DNA from: Collinsella sp. OM04-5
GTDB lineage: Bacteria; Actinomycetota; Coriobacteriia; Coriobacteriales; Coriobacteriaceae
Length of the DNA stretch: 64,000 nt
Assembly: GCF_003439125.1 (NCBI RefSeq)
Contig: NZ_QSUU01000010.1
Coordinates: 37,833 to 101,832, forward strand
Reading direction: 5' to 3'
Positions within the stretch are counted from its first letter, which is position 1. The number at the start of each line of letters is the position of its first letter. Below the pieces are notes generated by a model. That model was given only the letters and a program-made list of their open reading frames with translations, was not told where the DNA came from and made no database searches. The translations under genes and the position numbers were made by a program. Shown here piece by piece: positions 43,248 to 52,079 of the stretch.

Positions 43248-44699
43248 GTGGCAGGCTGGAATCTAGCCGGCAATGCCGTTTCCGCCGAGTTCGACGGTTC
43301 GGACGAGCAGGAGCGTAAGGAGCTCAGCGTGAGCCAGGCGGTAGAGATCGCCGCCGGTGCGCTCGATGCCATTCCGCAGCTGAGTGTCCTGGGCGAGGTC
43401 ACGGGTTTCCGTGGTCCCAATGCCCGAAGCGGCCACTGCTACTTCCAGATTAAAGACGACTCGGCCGCCGTCGACTGCATCATCTGGAAGGGCGCCTATC
43501 TCAAGCGTACCTTCGATCTGCGTGACGGCATGCAGGTGAGCTTTAAGGGCAGCTTCAATCTCTATAAGGCCACGGGCCGCATGAGCTTTGTCGCTCGCTC
43601 GTTTTCGCTGGCGGGGGAGGGTCTGCTGCGTCAACAGGTGGCGCAGTTGGCCGAAAAGCTACGCCGCGAGGGACTGATGGACGAGTCCCGCAAACGCCGC
43701 ATCCCGGTGTTTTGCTCACGCGTGGCGGTCGTCACCTCGCTTTCCGGTGCGGTAATCGACGACGTCAAGCGTACGCTGCGCCGTCGCAACCCGCTCGTCG
43801 AGCTTGTCTGCGTGGGCGCCAAGGTTCAAGGCGAGGGTGCGCCGGCCGAGCTCATTGATGGCTTGCGCCGCGCCGCTTCCATTACGCCGGCGCCCGACTG
43901 TATTTTGCTGGTGCGCGGCGGCGGCTCCTTTGAGGACCTCATGACCTTTAATGACGAGGAGCTTGCCCGCGCGGTGGCGGCTTGTCCTGTGCCCGTGGTG
44001 ACCGGCATTGGCCATGAGCCCGATACCTCGATTTGCGACATGGTGAGCGACCGACGCGCCTCCACGCCCACGGCGGCGGCAGAATCGGTGGCGCCGGCTA
44101 TGACGGAGTTGGCCGATGTGCTCGAGGCGCGCCATCAGCGTCTGGGTGCCGCGATGGCATCGATGATTGGGTCGGCCCAGGTCGACCTGGAGATGCTCGA
44201 TCAGCGCGGTCGCCGTGCCTGGGATACCTATACGGCTCGCTTGGGTGATGCGCTCGATGCCGCTGCGTGTCGCCCGTGCCTCAACGACCCCACATTTATG
44301 GTCGAGCGTCGCGAATCGGAGCTTGCGCTGACTGCCGATCGCCTGTCGGGCGCCATAGTACGCTCGGTCGGGACATTCCGCTCCAACTTTGAGCGCTTGC
44401 CCGAGCGTCTGATTACAAGCACCTCGGGGCTCGATGGTAAGCGCCATGCGCTCACGCTTGCGAGTTCCCGCCTAGAGCATCAAGGGCGCACGATGCTCAG
44501 CAAGCCAGCGTCCGACCTGAGCCGTGCGGCAGCGTCGCTCGATGCCCTGTCGCCGCTCAAAGTGCTTGCTCGCGGCTATTCCATCGCGTACAGCGATGAT
44601 GGTGTGGCTACGAGTGCCAAGACCTTTAAGCCTGGCGACGCCATTCGCGTGCGCATGGCAGACGGCAACGTGGCAGCAACGGTCGATACGGTCGAGTAG
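43248..44699 (+). CDS. xseA: Exodeoxyribonuclease VII large subunit
   Basis: 483 residues. The N-terminal OB-fold binds single-stranded DNA (VTGFRGPNARSGHCYFQIKD), the central nuclease region shows VVTSLSGAVIDDV and LLVRGGGSFEDLM, GIGHEPD is conserved, and a coiled-coil C-terminal half ends with the LARGYSIAY motif. Degrades ssDNA from both ends with XseB. GTG 43248 has AAAGGAGG upstream. xseB follows 42 bases later. Confidence 0.94.
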   Translation: MAGWNLAGNAVSAEFDGSDEQERKELSVSQAVEIAAGALDAIPQLSVLGEVTGFRGPNARSGHCYFQIKDDSAAVDCIIWKGAYLKRTFDLRDGMQVSFKGSFNLYKATGRMSFVARSFSLAGEGLLRQQVAQLAEKLRREGLMDESRKRRIPVFCSRVAVVTSLSGAVIDDVKRTLRRRNPLVELVCVGAKVQGEGAPAELIDGLRRAASITPAPDCILLVRGGGSFEDLMTFNDEELARAVAACPVPVVTGIGHEPDTSICDMVSDRRASTPTAAAESVAPAMTELADVLEARHQRLGAAMASMIGSAQVDLEMLDQRGRRAWDTYTARLGDALDAAACRPCLNDPTFMVERRESELALTADRLSGAIVRSVGTFRSNFERLPERLITSTSGLDGKRHALTLASSRLEHQGRTMLSKPASDLSRAAASLDALSPLKVLARGYSIAYSDDGVATSAKTFKPGDAIRVRMADGNVAATVDTVE

Positions 44700-44741
44700 A
44701 CCGCGTTTCGCAGTGATAGACCCTTAGGAAAGGAAACAGAT

Positions 44742-45008
44742 ATGGCAGAGAAGACCCCGGTCGAGCAGCTTACGTACAAGCAGGCCTCGCAGGAGCTGGA
44801 GCTCATCATCCGCAGCCTGGAGTCGGGCGATATGGAGCTTGAGGAGTCGCTCGAGAGCTACACCCGCGGCGTCGAGCTCCTCAAAAGCCTGCGCACCCGC
44901 CTGTCCGATGCCGAGCAGAAGGTCTCGGTGCTCCTTAAGGACGTCGACGGCAACGATGTGCTCGCCGACGGCGAGGCCGCCAACACCGATGATAACCTCT
45001 CGTTCTAA
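44742..45008 (+). CDS. xseB: Exodeoxyribonuclease VII small subunit
   Basis: 88 residues with the family pattern (LTYKQASQELELIIRSLESGDMELEESLESYTRGVELL). Forms the multimeric small-subunit partner of XseA; AAAGGA is upstream of ATG 44742. The acidic C-terminal tail is longer than in E. coli (80). Confidence 0.93.
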   Translation: MAEKTPVEQLTYKQASQELELIIRSLESGDMELEESLESYTRGVELLKSLRTRLSDAEQKVSVLLKDVDGNDVLADGEAANTDDNLSF

Positions 45009-45057
45009 GCATCTCGACCAAATATAATTACCTTGGTCTGTAAGAAAGGAACCAGCT

Positions 45058-45393
45058 ATGTGCGATTGCATCTTCTGTAAAATTGCCAACCACGAGATCC
45101 CCTCGACCGTTGTCTATGAGGACGACCAGGTCATCGCCTTCGACGACCTCAACCCGCAGGCGCCGGTCCACACGCTCGTGATCCCTAAGAAGCACTACAG
45201 CGACATCGCCGACAACGTACCCGCCGAGACCATGGGCGCCATAGCTCACGCCATCCAGGAGGTCGCCAAGGCCAAGGGTCTGGAGGACGGTTTCCGCGTC
45301 ATCTCCAACAAGGGCGTCAACGCCGGCCAGACCGTCATGCACTTCCACATGCACGTCCTCGGCGGCAAAAACCTGGGCGAGAACCTCATCTGA
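45058..45393 (+). CDS. HIT family hydrolase (HinT-like)
   Basis: 111-residue histidine triad protein: CDCIFCKIANHEIPS start with zinc-type Cys, and the triad HFHMHVLGG near the C terminus. Purine nucleoside phosphoramidase activity is the usual role. GAAAGGAAC precedes ATG 45058. It lies downstream of xseB and is likely cotranscribed. Confidence 0.93.
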   Translation: MCDCIFCKIANHEIPSTVVYEDDQVIAFDDLNPQAPVHTLVIPKKHYSDIADNVPAETMGAIAHAIQEVAKAKGLEDGFRVISNKGVNAGQTVMHFHMHVLGGKNLGENLI

Positions 45394-45453
45394 GGGCGCT
45401 TCTTCCTTGCAATGAAACGGAAGCTCAAGCACCGATAACTTATATATCAACGC

Positions 45454-45487
45454 AATAAACCCGAGCGCGAGGGCGTTTGGGTTTATT
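45454..45487 (+). terminator. Hairpin, probable terminator before ackA
   Basis: Arms AATAAACCC and GGGTTTATT (45454-45462 with 45479-45487) with a 16-base loop. The T content after the stem is limited. Confidence 0.45.
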
Positions 45488-45540
45488 ATTGAAGCGTATG
45501 TAACCTGGCGGCGCCACACCGCCTGTTAGTAGGGAGACAC

Positions 45541-46719
45541 ATGAACGTTCTGGTCGTCAACGCAGGATCTTCGACCCTTAAGTATCAGGTCATCGATACC
45601 AAGTCCCACAAGGTGTCCGCAAAGGGCTCCTGCGAGCGCGTCTGCTTTACCGGCGGTACCTTCACCCACGCTGCCAACGGTTCCAAGAAGGTGACCGAGA
45701 ACATCGAGTTCCCCGACCACAAGGTCGCCATCGAGGTCGTTCTGAAGGACCTCGAGGCCAACGGCGTCAAGATCGAGGGTATCGGCCACCGTATCGTTCA
45801 GGGCGGTTGGTACTTCGGTGATTCCTCCCTCGTCGACGAGGACGTCCTCGCCAAGATCCGCGAGGTTGCTCCGCTCGCCCCGCTGCACAATAACCCCGAG
45901 GCCAACGTTATCGAGTACTGCCTGGAGCAGTATCCCGACCTGCCCAACGTCACGGTCTATGACACCGCTTTCCACTTCAACATGCCCGAGGTCGCCAAGA
46001 CTTACGCTCTGCCCAAGGATGTTTGCGACAAGCTGCACATTCGTAAGTACGGCGCCCACGGCACCAGCTACCGCTACATCTCCAAGAAGGTCGCCGAGAT
46101 GACCAACGGCGGGGCCCGCAAGGTCGTCGTGTGCCACATCGGTTCCGGTGCCTCCCTGTGCGCCATCGAGGACGGCAAGTGCATGGACACCACCATGGGT
46201 CTCACCCCGCTTGACGGCGTCATGATGGGCACCCGCTGTGGCTCCATCGACCCGGCTACCGTGTGCTACCTGCAGCGCGAGGGCGGCTACACCTTCGACG
46301 AGGTTGACGAGATGATGAACAAGAAGTCCGGCCTTTTGGCTGTGACCGGTGGCAAGACCAACGACTGCCGCAATGTCGAGGAGCTCGCTGCCGCTGGCGA
46401 CCCCGAGGCTCAGCTCGCCTTCGATATGTTCGTCTACAAGATTGCCGCCAAGGCTGCCGAGATGGCCACTTCTATGTGCGGTATGGACACCCTGGTCTTT
46501 ACCGCCGGCATCGGCGAGCACGCTCCGGCCGTCCGCGCCGGCGTTGCCGACCGCCTGGCCTTTATGGGCGTCAAGATGGATCATGCCCGCAACGCCCTGC
46601 GTGGTGACGGCGCTTGGTGCCTGTCTGCCAAGGATTCCAAGGTCAAGATTTTCGTCATCCCCACGGACGAGGAGTTCATGATCGCTTCCGACGTCGAGCG
46701 CATCGTCAACGGCAAGTAA
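45541..46719 (+). CDS. ackA: Acetate kinase paralogue 1
   Basis: 392-residue acetokinase family enzyme, ATP synthesis from acetyl phosphate. Motif NAGSSTLKYQ at the N terminus, GHRIVQGGW (the usual form is GHRVVHGGE), the catalytic Asp in YDTAFHFNMP, and GTRCGSIDPATV are seen. Near residue 200 the conserved HLGNGAS is HIGSGAS, and HGTSH is HGTSY. These differences from copy 2 may reflect altered substrate or regulation. GGGAGA precedes ATG 45541. Confidence 0.9.
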   Translation: MNVLVVNAGSSTLKYQVIDTKSHKVSAKGSCERVCFTGGTFTHAANGSKKVTENIEFPDHKVAIEVVLKDLEANGVKIEGIGHRIVQGGWYFGDSSLVDEDVLAKIREVAPLAPLHNNPEANVIEYCLEQYPDLPNVTVYDTAFHFNMPEVAKTYALPKDVCDKLHIRKYGAHGTSYRYISKKVAEMTNGGARKVVVCHIGSGASLCAIEDGKCMDTTMGLTPLDGVMMGTRCGSIDPATVCYLQREGGYTFDEVDEMMNKKSGLLAVTGGKTNDCRNVEELAAAGDPEAQLAFDMFVYKIAAKAAEMATSMCGMDTLVFTAGIGEHAPAVRAGVADRLAFMGVKMDHARNALRGDGAWCLSAKDSKVKIFVIPTDEEFMIASDVERIVNGK

Positions 46720-46730
46720 TTGCAAGAGGG

Positions 46731-46769
46731 GAGGGGCTGGACGACCGAGCGCCGTTCAGCCCCTCTTTC
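46731..46769 (+). terminator. Rho-independent terminator between the two ackA genes
   Basis: Stem GAGGGGCTG/CAGCCCCTC (46731-46739 with 46757-46765), followed by TTT. Confidence 0.75.
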
Positions 46770-46882
46770 GTCTCGTTGAGCGATATGCCTGATAGCTATT
46801 TATCAAGTTGTGATAACTTCTTATTAACATGCGGCCGCCTTAAGGGGTCTGCGCCGACCGTATCGCACTGCAAAGGAGTCTC

Positions 46883-48061
46883 ATGAACGTACTTGTTGTC
46901 AACGCCGGCAGCTCGAGCCTTAAATATCAGCTTTTGGATACCGATACCCGCGAGGTTTTCGCCAAGGGCAACTGCGAGCGTATCGGCTCGGACATGGGCA
47001 TCTTTGGCCACTCCGAGAACGGTGGTGCCAAGCAGACCGAGGAGATTCCTTTTCCCGATCATCGCTGCGCCATTGCGCGCGTGCTCGAGGAGCTCGAGAA
47101 GACCGACTTTACGATCGATGGCATCGGCCACCGTATCGTTCAGGGTGGCTGGCACTTCGATGATTCCGCGGTCGTCGACGATGAGGTCATGGCTAAGATC
47201 CTCGAGGTTGCCCCGCTCGCCCCGCTGCACAACTACGGCGAGGCCGCGGCGATTGAGTATTGCCGCGAGAAGTATCCGGAGCTGCCCAACGTGGCCGTCT
47301 TCGATACCTCGTTCCACATGACCATGCCCGAGGTCGCCTACACCTACGCGCTGCCCAAGGACGTGTGCGACAAGTACCACGTGCGCAAGTACGGTGCCCA
47401 CGGCACGAGCCACCGCTATGAGTGGATGATGGCCAAGGAGATCCTGGGCTCGCGCTGCCACCGCCTGCTCTCGTGCCATTTGGGCAACGGCGCCTCGCTT
47501 GCCGCCATCGAGGACGGTGTATGCCGCGATACCACGATGGGCCTCACGCCGCTCGACGGCCTGATGATGGGCACCCGTTGTGGTTCCATTGACCCGGCTA
47601 CCGTGTGCTACCTGCAGCGCGAGGGCGGCTACAGCTACCAGGAAGTCGATGACATGATGAACAAGCAGTCTGGTCTGCGTGCCATCTCGGGCATCTCCAA
47701 CGACGCCCGTGACATCCGTACGCGCGCCTCCGAGGGCGACGAGCGCTGCCTGCTCGCCTTCGATATGTTCGCCTACAAGGCCATGCAGCAGGCCGGCTCC
47801 ATGATCGCTTCCATGGCGGGCGTGGACACCATTACCTTTACCGCCGGCATTGGCGAGAACGACTGGTCGATCCGCAAGGCCTTCTGCGACTGCTTTGAGT
47901 GGCTGGGCGTGCGCATCGACAACAACAAGAACCGCGAGGCCGTGGGTAACGGCCCGCAGGTCATCAGCGCCGCCGGTTCCGCCGTCACGGTCATGGTCAT
48001 CCCCACCGACGAGGAATACATGATCGCCCACGACGTCGAGCGTCTGACCAAGAACAACTAA
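46883..48061 (+). CDS. ackA: Acetate kinase paralogue 2
   Basis: 392 residues, clearly homologous along the full length to the preceding gene. It keeps the standard HLGNGAS and HGTSH motifs, with FDTSFHMTMP, and GTRCGSIDPATV. GHRIVQGGW is shared with copy 1. This is the better candidate for the housekeeping acetate kinase. AAAGGAG lies before ATG 46883. The gene faces pta. Confidence 0.92.
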   Translation: MNVLVVNAGSSSLKYQLLDTDTREVFAKGNCERIGSDMGIFGHSENGGAKQTEEIPFPDHRCAIARVLEELEKTDFTIDGIGHRIVQGGWHFDDSAVVDDEVMAKILEVAPLAPLHNYGEAAAIEYCREKYPELPNVAVFDTSFHMTMPEVAYTYALPKDVCDKYHVRKYGAHGTSHRYEWMMAKEILGSRCHRLLSCHLGNGASLAAIEDGVCRDTTMGLTPLDGLMMGTRCGSIDPATVCYLQREGGYSYQEVDDMMNKQSGLRAISGISNDARDIRTRASEGDERCLLAFDMFAYKAMQQAGSMIASMAGVDTITFTAGIGENDWSIRKAFCDCFEWLGVRIDNNKNREAVGNGPQVISAAGSAVTVMVIPTDEEYMIAHDVERLTKNN

Positions 48062-48083
48062 CGCGCGCATTTGCAAGTAAGCG

Positions 48084-48119
48084 AAAGGCCTCCAGAGCAA
48101 CGACTCAGGAGGCCTTTTT
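48084..48119 (+). terminator. Rho-independent terminator after ackA paralogue 2
   Basis: AAAGGCCTCC/GGAGGCCTTT stem (48084-48093 with 48108-48117) with T run. Confidence 0.9.
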
Positions 48120-48162
48120 GCTAGCAGGCGGAAATTCCAGTCCCAAAGTGATCATCACCAGC

Positions 48163-48205
48163 AACGCCCCCGTTCGTAGCTCCGAAGGAGCAGAACGGGG
48201 GCGTT
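48163..48205. terminator. Hairpin downstream of pta
   Basis: 13-base perfect arms AACGCCCCCGTTC/GAACGGGGGCGTT enclose a nested GCTCC/GGAGC hairpin. It lies in the gap between the convergent ackA and pta genes; the T tract on the pta side is weak. Confidence 0.55.
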
Positions 48206-48264
48206 TCATTGGTCGAGGACGTTTTCAGGGGTTAGCCCGTACGGCCTTCGGGCGAGTGCGTCCG

Positions 48265-49245
48265 CTACTCAGCCATCTGAGCCTGGACGGCGGTGATGGC
48301 TACGACACCCACGATGTCGTCGGCAGAGCAGCCGCGCGAAAGGTCGTTAACCGGCTTGGCGATGCCCTGCAGGATGGGGCCGTAAGCGTCGGCGCCGGCG
48401 AAGCGCTGGACCAGCTTGTAGCCGATGTTGCCGGCCTCGAGATCGGGGAACACAAGCACGTTGGCCTTGCCGGCAACGGAGGAGCCGGGGGCCTTGAGCT
48501 GGGCGACGGTGGGAACGATGGCGGCGTCGAGCTGCAGGTCGCCATCGATGGCGAGCTCGGGAGCCTTCTCTTTGCAGAACTTAACGGCCTCCTGGACCTT
48601 CTTGGCGACCTCGCCGCCGGCGGAGCCCATGGTGGAGTAGGAGAGCATGGCCACGTGCGGCTCGACGCTGCCCATAAAGGTGGACCAGGAGTGAGCGGAG
48701 GCGATGGCGATCTCGGATAGCTCGTCGGAGGACGGGTTGATGTTGAGGCCGCAGTCGGCGAAGATCAGCGTACCGTCGGTGCCGAACTGCGGGGTGTCGG
48801 TGCACATCACGAAGAAGGCCGAGACCAGCTTGGTGCCCGGGGCGGTCTTAAGGATCTGCAGCGCGGGGCGCAGGGTGTCGGCGGTGGAGTGGCAGGCGCC
48901 GGAGACCAGGCCGTCGGCGTCACCCATCTTGACCATCATGGTGCCAAAGTAGGTGGCGTCCATCACCTGGGCGCGAGCCTGCTCGATGGTGACGCCCTTC
49001 TTGGCGCGGAGCTCGGCAAACTTCTGTGCGTACTCCTCGTGCTTCTCGGCGTTGCGCGGATCGATGACGGTGGCGCCGGGGACGTTGATCTCGTTGGGAT
49101 CGCCCAGGATGACGATGTTGGCCAGGCCTTCCTCGATGATCTTGTTGGCCGCGACGATGGTGCGCGGATCCTCGCCCTCGGGCAGGACGATGGTCTTAAG
49201 GTCGGCCTTGGCGGCAGACTTCATACGGTTTAGGAAATCGCTCAT
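48265..49245 (-). CDS. pta: Phosphate acetyltransferase
   Basis: 326-residue short-form Pta interconverting acetyl-CoA and acetyl phosphate. Conserved LVSGACHSTADTLRPALQI, MLSYSTMGSAGG and the C-terminal GPILQGIAKPVNDLSRGC are present. AAGGAG precedes ATG 49245. Convergent with ackA copy 2, so the acetate route is complete in a 3.7-kb block but on two strands. Confidence 0.94.
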   Translation of the reverse strand: MSDFLNRMKSAAKADLKTIVLPEGEDPRTIVAANKIIEEGLANIVILGDPNEINVPGATVIDPRNAEKHEEYAQKFAELRAKKGVTIEQARAQVMDATYFGTMMVKMGDADGLVSGACHSTADTLRPALQILKTAPGTKLVSAFFVMCTDTPQFGTDGTLIFADCGLNINPSSDELSEIAIASAHSWSTFMGSVEPHVAMLSYSTMGSAGGEVAKKVQEAVKFCKEKAPELAIDGDLQLDAAIVPTVAQLKAPGSSVAGKANVLVFPDLEAGNIGYKLVQRFAGADAYGPILQGIAKPVNDLSRGCSADDIVGVVAITAVQAQMAE

Positions 49246-49297
49246 GTTACTCCTTGCAAGCGTTTCGCTAAGCTCCAGGCGCCCGGCTGTTCACGAA

Positions 49298-49320
49298 TAA
49301 ACCCGCTGCTAGCGGGTTTA
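49298..49320. promoter_or_regulatory. Palindrome upstream of pta
   Basis: 10-base perfect arms (49298-49307 with 49311-49320) with a 3-base loop. About 50 bases upstream of the pta start, possibly a regulatory site or hairpin. Divergent -10-like boxes lie further right: TATAAT at 49393-49398 (+) and ATTATA at 49373-49378 (-). Confidence 0.35.
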
Positions 49321-49476
49321 CCTTTCAATAATGTACGCCGCGGTGCTTGAGCTTTCCTTGTGTGGCAAGCTCATTATAGGACGCATTAGCGCTATAATCG
49401 CTCTGATAAATATGTCTCGAAGAATGTTCGAGAAAAGCCCAGCTAACGAGCCCGTGGCTTTTGACAAGGAGTATCG

Positions 49477-50679
49477 ATGCAGATTACCTCAGGCCTGCCT
49501 GAAGGCTTTAACGCCGGCGCGTACGACATGATTGTCGTCGGTGCTGGATATGCCGGTGCCGTTTGCGCCCGCCGTCTTGCCGAGACCATCGGCTATCGTG
49601 TTGCCGTTTTGGAGCGCCGTAGCCACATTGCGGGCAATGCCTATGACTGCACTGACGAGGCCGGAATCCTGATCCACGAGTACGGTCCGCATATCTATCA
49701 CACCTTTAACGAGCGCGTGCATAATTTCCTGTCGCGCTTTACCAAGTGGACGGATTATCAGCACAAGGTGCTCGCCAACATCAACGGTACCCTTATGCCC
49801 GTGCCCTTCAACCATGCGAGTCTCAAGCTCGCCTTTGGTGATGAGCGCGGCGAGGAGCTGTATCAGAAGCTCGTGGAGACCTTTGGCAAGGATGTCAAAG
49901 TGCCCATCATGGAGCTGCGTAAGAAGAACGACCCCGACTTGGCCGAGGTCGCCGATTACGTCTACGAGAACGTCTTTTTGCATTACACCATGAAGCAGTG
50001 GGGCCAGACGCCCGACCAGATCGATCCCTCGATCACCGGCCGCGTTCCCGTCTTTGTGGGCGACGATGACCGCTACTTCCCGCAGGCCCCCTTCCAGGGT
50101 ATGCCGCAGGATGGCTACACGGCGCTGTTTGAGCACATGCTCGACCACGACCTGATTGATGTGTTCTGCGACGTGGATGCTCGCGATCTCTTCGAGATCG
50201 ACGAGACAACCGTCAAGGTCGACGGCAAGGTCTACGGCGGCGAGATCGTCTATACCGGTCCGCTCGATGAGCTGTTCAACCTCGACCTGGGCGCTCTTCC
50301 GTACCGCACGCTCGACATGAAGTTCGAGACGCTCGATATGGATCAGTTCCAGCCCGTGGGCACCGTCAACTACACCACGAGCGAGGACTACACCCGCATT
50401 ACCGAGTTCAAGAACATGACTGGTCAGGTCCTGCCCGGCAAGACCACCATCATGAAGGAGTACTCCAAGGCCTATACGCCCGGCTCGGGCGAGACGCCGT
50501 ATTACGCCATTCTTGAGCCCGAGAACCGTGAGCTCTATGAGCGCTATCTTGAGCGCGTCCAGAACCTGACAAACTTCCACCCGGTGGGTCGTCTGGCCGA
50601 GTATCGTTACTACGATATGGATGCCGTGACCAATTCTGCCCTCGATCTTTCGGATGAGATTATCGCCTGCCATGCATAA
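49477..50679 (+). CDS. glf: UDP-galactopyranose mutase
   Basis: 400-residue FAD enzyme making UDP-galactofuranose for surface glycans. FAD-binding VVGAGYAGAVCARRLAE, HEYGPHIYHTFNERV near residue 70, and a conserved C-terminal half with ETPYYAI are present. AAGGAG precedes ATG 49477. It overlaps the next glycosyltransferase by 8 bases. Confidence 0.94.
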   Translation: MQITSGLPEGFNAGAYDMIVVGAGYAGAVCARRLAETIGYRVAVLERRSHIAGNAYDCTDEAGILIHEYGPHIYHTFNERVHNFLSRFTKWTDYQHKVLANINGTLMPVPFNHASLKLAFGDERGEELYQKLVETFGKDVKVPIMELRKKNDPDLAEVADYVYENVFLHYTMKQWGQTPDQIDPSITGRVPVFVGDDDRYFPQAPFQGMPQDGYTALFEHMLDHDLIDVFCDVDARDLFEIDETTVKVDGKVYGGEIVYTGPLDELFNLDLGALPYRTLDMKFETLDMDQFQPVGTVNYTTSEDYTRITEFKNMTGQVLPGKTTIMKEYSKAYTPGSGETPYYAILEPENRELYERYLERVQNLTNFHPVGRLAEYRYYDMDAVTNSALDLSDEIIACHA

Positions 50680-51703
50680 AGTCATAACATTCGGTATTCC
50701 CTCGTATAACGCCGCCAAGGACATGGACCATTGCATCACCTCCATCTTGGAGGGGAGCAATTACGCCACCGATATCGAGATTATCGTGGTGGACGACGGC
50801 TCCAAGGACGAGACGGCCGCCAAGGCCGACGAGTGGGAGGCCCGTTATCCTGGAATCATCCGCGCGGTGCACCAGGAGAATGGCGGCCACGGTATTGCCG
50901 TCCTTTCGGGTCTGCGCGAGGCGCAGGGCACCTACTACAAGGTCGTCGACTCGGACGACTGGCTTGACGGCGCTGCCCTTTCGACCATGCTGTCGATTCT
51001 GCGCGGCTTTGAAGAGCGCGACCAGCGCGTTGACCTGTTTATCTCGAACTACGTGTACGAGAAGGTTTACGAGGGTACGCATACGGCCATTGGTTACAAG
51101 TTTGCCCTGCCTCGAAAAAAGATCTTTACCTGGGACCAGATCGGCCATTTCCGTTTGGACCAGAATCTGCTCATGCACAGCCTGTGCTATCGCACGGATG
51201 TGCTGCGCGAGTCCAACCTGCCCATGCCGCCGCACACGTTCTATGTGGACAACATCTACGCCTACGTGCCGCTGCCGCGTTGCAAGACCATGTACTACGC
51301 CGACATCGACCTCTATCGCTACTTTATCGGTCGCGAGGGCCAGAGTGTCAACGAGGCCACGATGGTCAAGCGTCTGGACCAGCAGTTCCGTGTTACGCGT
51401 ATCATGATGGAGTCGTACCACCTGTACAGCGATGTCGAGTCGTCGCGTCTGCGTTCGTACATGATGGGCTACTTCACCATGATGATGGCGATCTGCTCGG
51501 TGCTCACCAAGCTTTCCGACGAGGATTGTGCCGATGAGCGTCTGAAGACGCTGTGGAATGATTTGAAGGCCTATGACGAGCGTATGTATCGTCGTGCACG
51601 TTACGGTGTGGTCGGCTTCTTCACTAACCTCCGCGGTCGTGCCGGAGACAAAACCACACTCGGCCTATACCGTCTTGCCTCAAAGATCTTCAAATTCAAC
51701 TAA
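50672..51703 (+). CDS. Glycosyltransferase family 2
   Basis: 343 residues. GT-A type nucleotide-sugar binding: IIVVDDGSKDETA near residue 40, with DSDDW for metal/UDP. Start ATG 50672 overlaps the glf stop, so it is coupled. Likely transfers galactofuranose or another sugar to a surface polysaccharide or glycolipid. A second helical domain follows, as in many Coriobacteriia GT2 proteins; the acceptor is unknown. Confidence 0.88.
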   Translation: MHKVITFGIPSYNAAKDMDHCITSILEGSNYATDIEIIVVDDGSKDETAAKADEWEARYPGIIRAVHQENGGHGIAVLSGLREAQGTYYKVVDSDDWLDGAALSTMLSILRGFEERDQRVDLFISNYVYEKVYEGTHTAIGYKFALPRKKIFTWDQIGHFRLDQNLLMHSLCYRTDVLRESNLPMPPHTFYVDNIYAYVPLPRCKTMYYADIDLYRYFIGREGQSVNEATMVKRLDQQFRVTRIMMESYHLYSDVESSRLRSYMMGYFTMMMAICSVLTKLSDEDCADERLKTLWNDLKAYDERMYRRARYGVVGFFTNLRGRAGDKTTLGLYRLASKIFKFN

Positions 51704-51735
51704 CTGCTGAGTTATCGATACTGTTGGGTTGACTG

Positions 51736-51845
51736 GGCCCCTTGGCCTTTAGTTTGCTACTGCGAACAGTCCTGCTCGCACGGAAAGCACATTAAGTGCT
51801 TTCCGGCTCGTGCGGAACTTGTATCAAACTAAAGGCCAAGGGGCC
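51736..51845 (-). repeat. Nested-palindrome element A
   Basis: Perfect 21-base outer arms (51736-51756 with 51825-51845) enclose 68 bases with an inner 10-bp hairpin (51781-51790 with 51796-51805). Read on the minus strand, its core matches element B: TCCGCA, CACTTAATGTG and AGGACTGT in the same order and spacing. Confidence 0.75.
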
Positions 51846-51938
51846 TCTGCTATAAGTATCGATTTTCAGATGATTTGAATTTGAAGATCTTCGACGCGCG
51901 GTACACAGGGGCCTGGGCTGAAAAGAAAAAGGTTGGAA

Positions 51939-52067
51939 GTCGGCCGGAGGCGGGCGGGCATTACGTTTGTCGCGAGCTCCGCATGCAAAGAAGGCCACTT
52001 AATGTGGCCTTCGTCTTGCATAGGACTGTAGAGCAGCAAACGTAATGCCCGCCCGCCTCCGGCCGAC
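51939..52067 (+). repeat. Nested-palindrome element B
   Basis: Perfect 31-base outer arms (51939-51969 with 52037-52067) enclose 67 bases with an inner AAGGCCAC/GTGGCCTT hairpin. Core blocks TCCGCA, CACTTAATGTG, AGGACTGT are shared with element A, but the arms differ in sequence while staying self-complementary. There is no coding sequence in 51704-52079. Confidence 0.75.
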
Positions 52068-52079
52068 GGTCGAGTGAGA

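Noticed and set aside
51704-52079. CRISPR-like array between the glycosyltransferase and the S58 peptidase
   Set aside because: There are repeats, but they are two inverted, nested palindromes without regular spacers; no cas genes are present.
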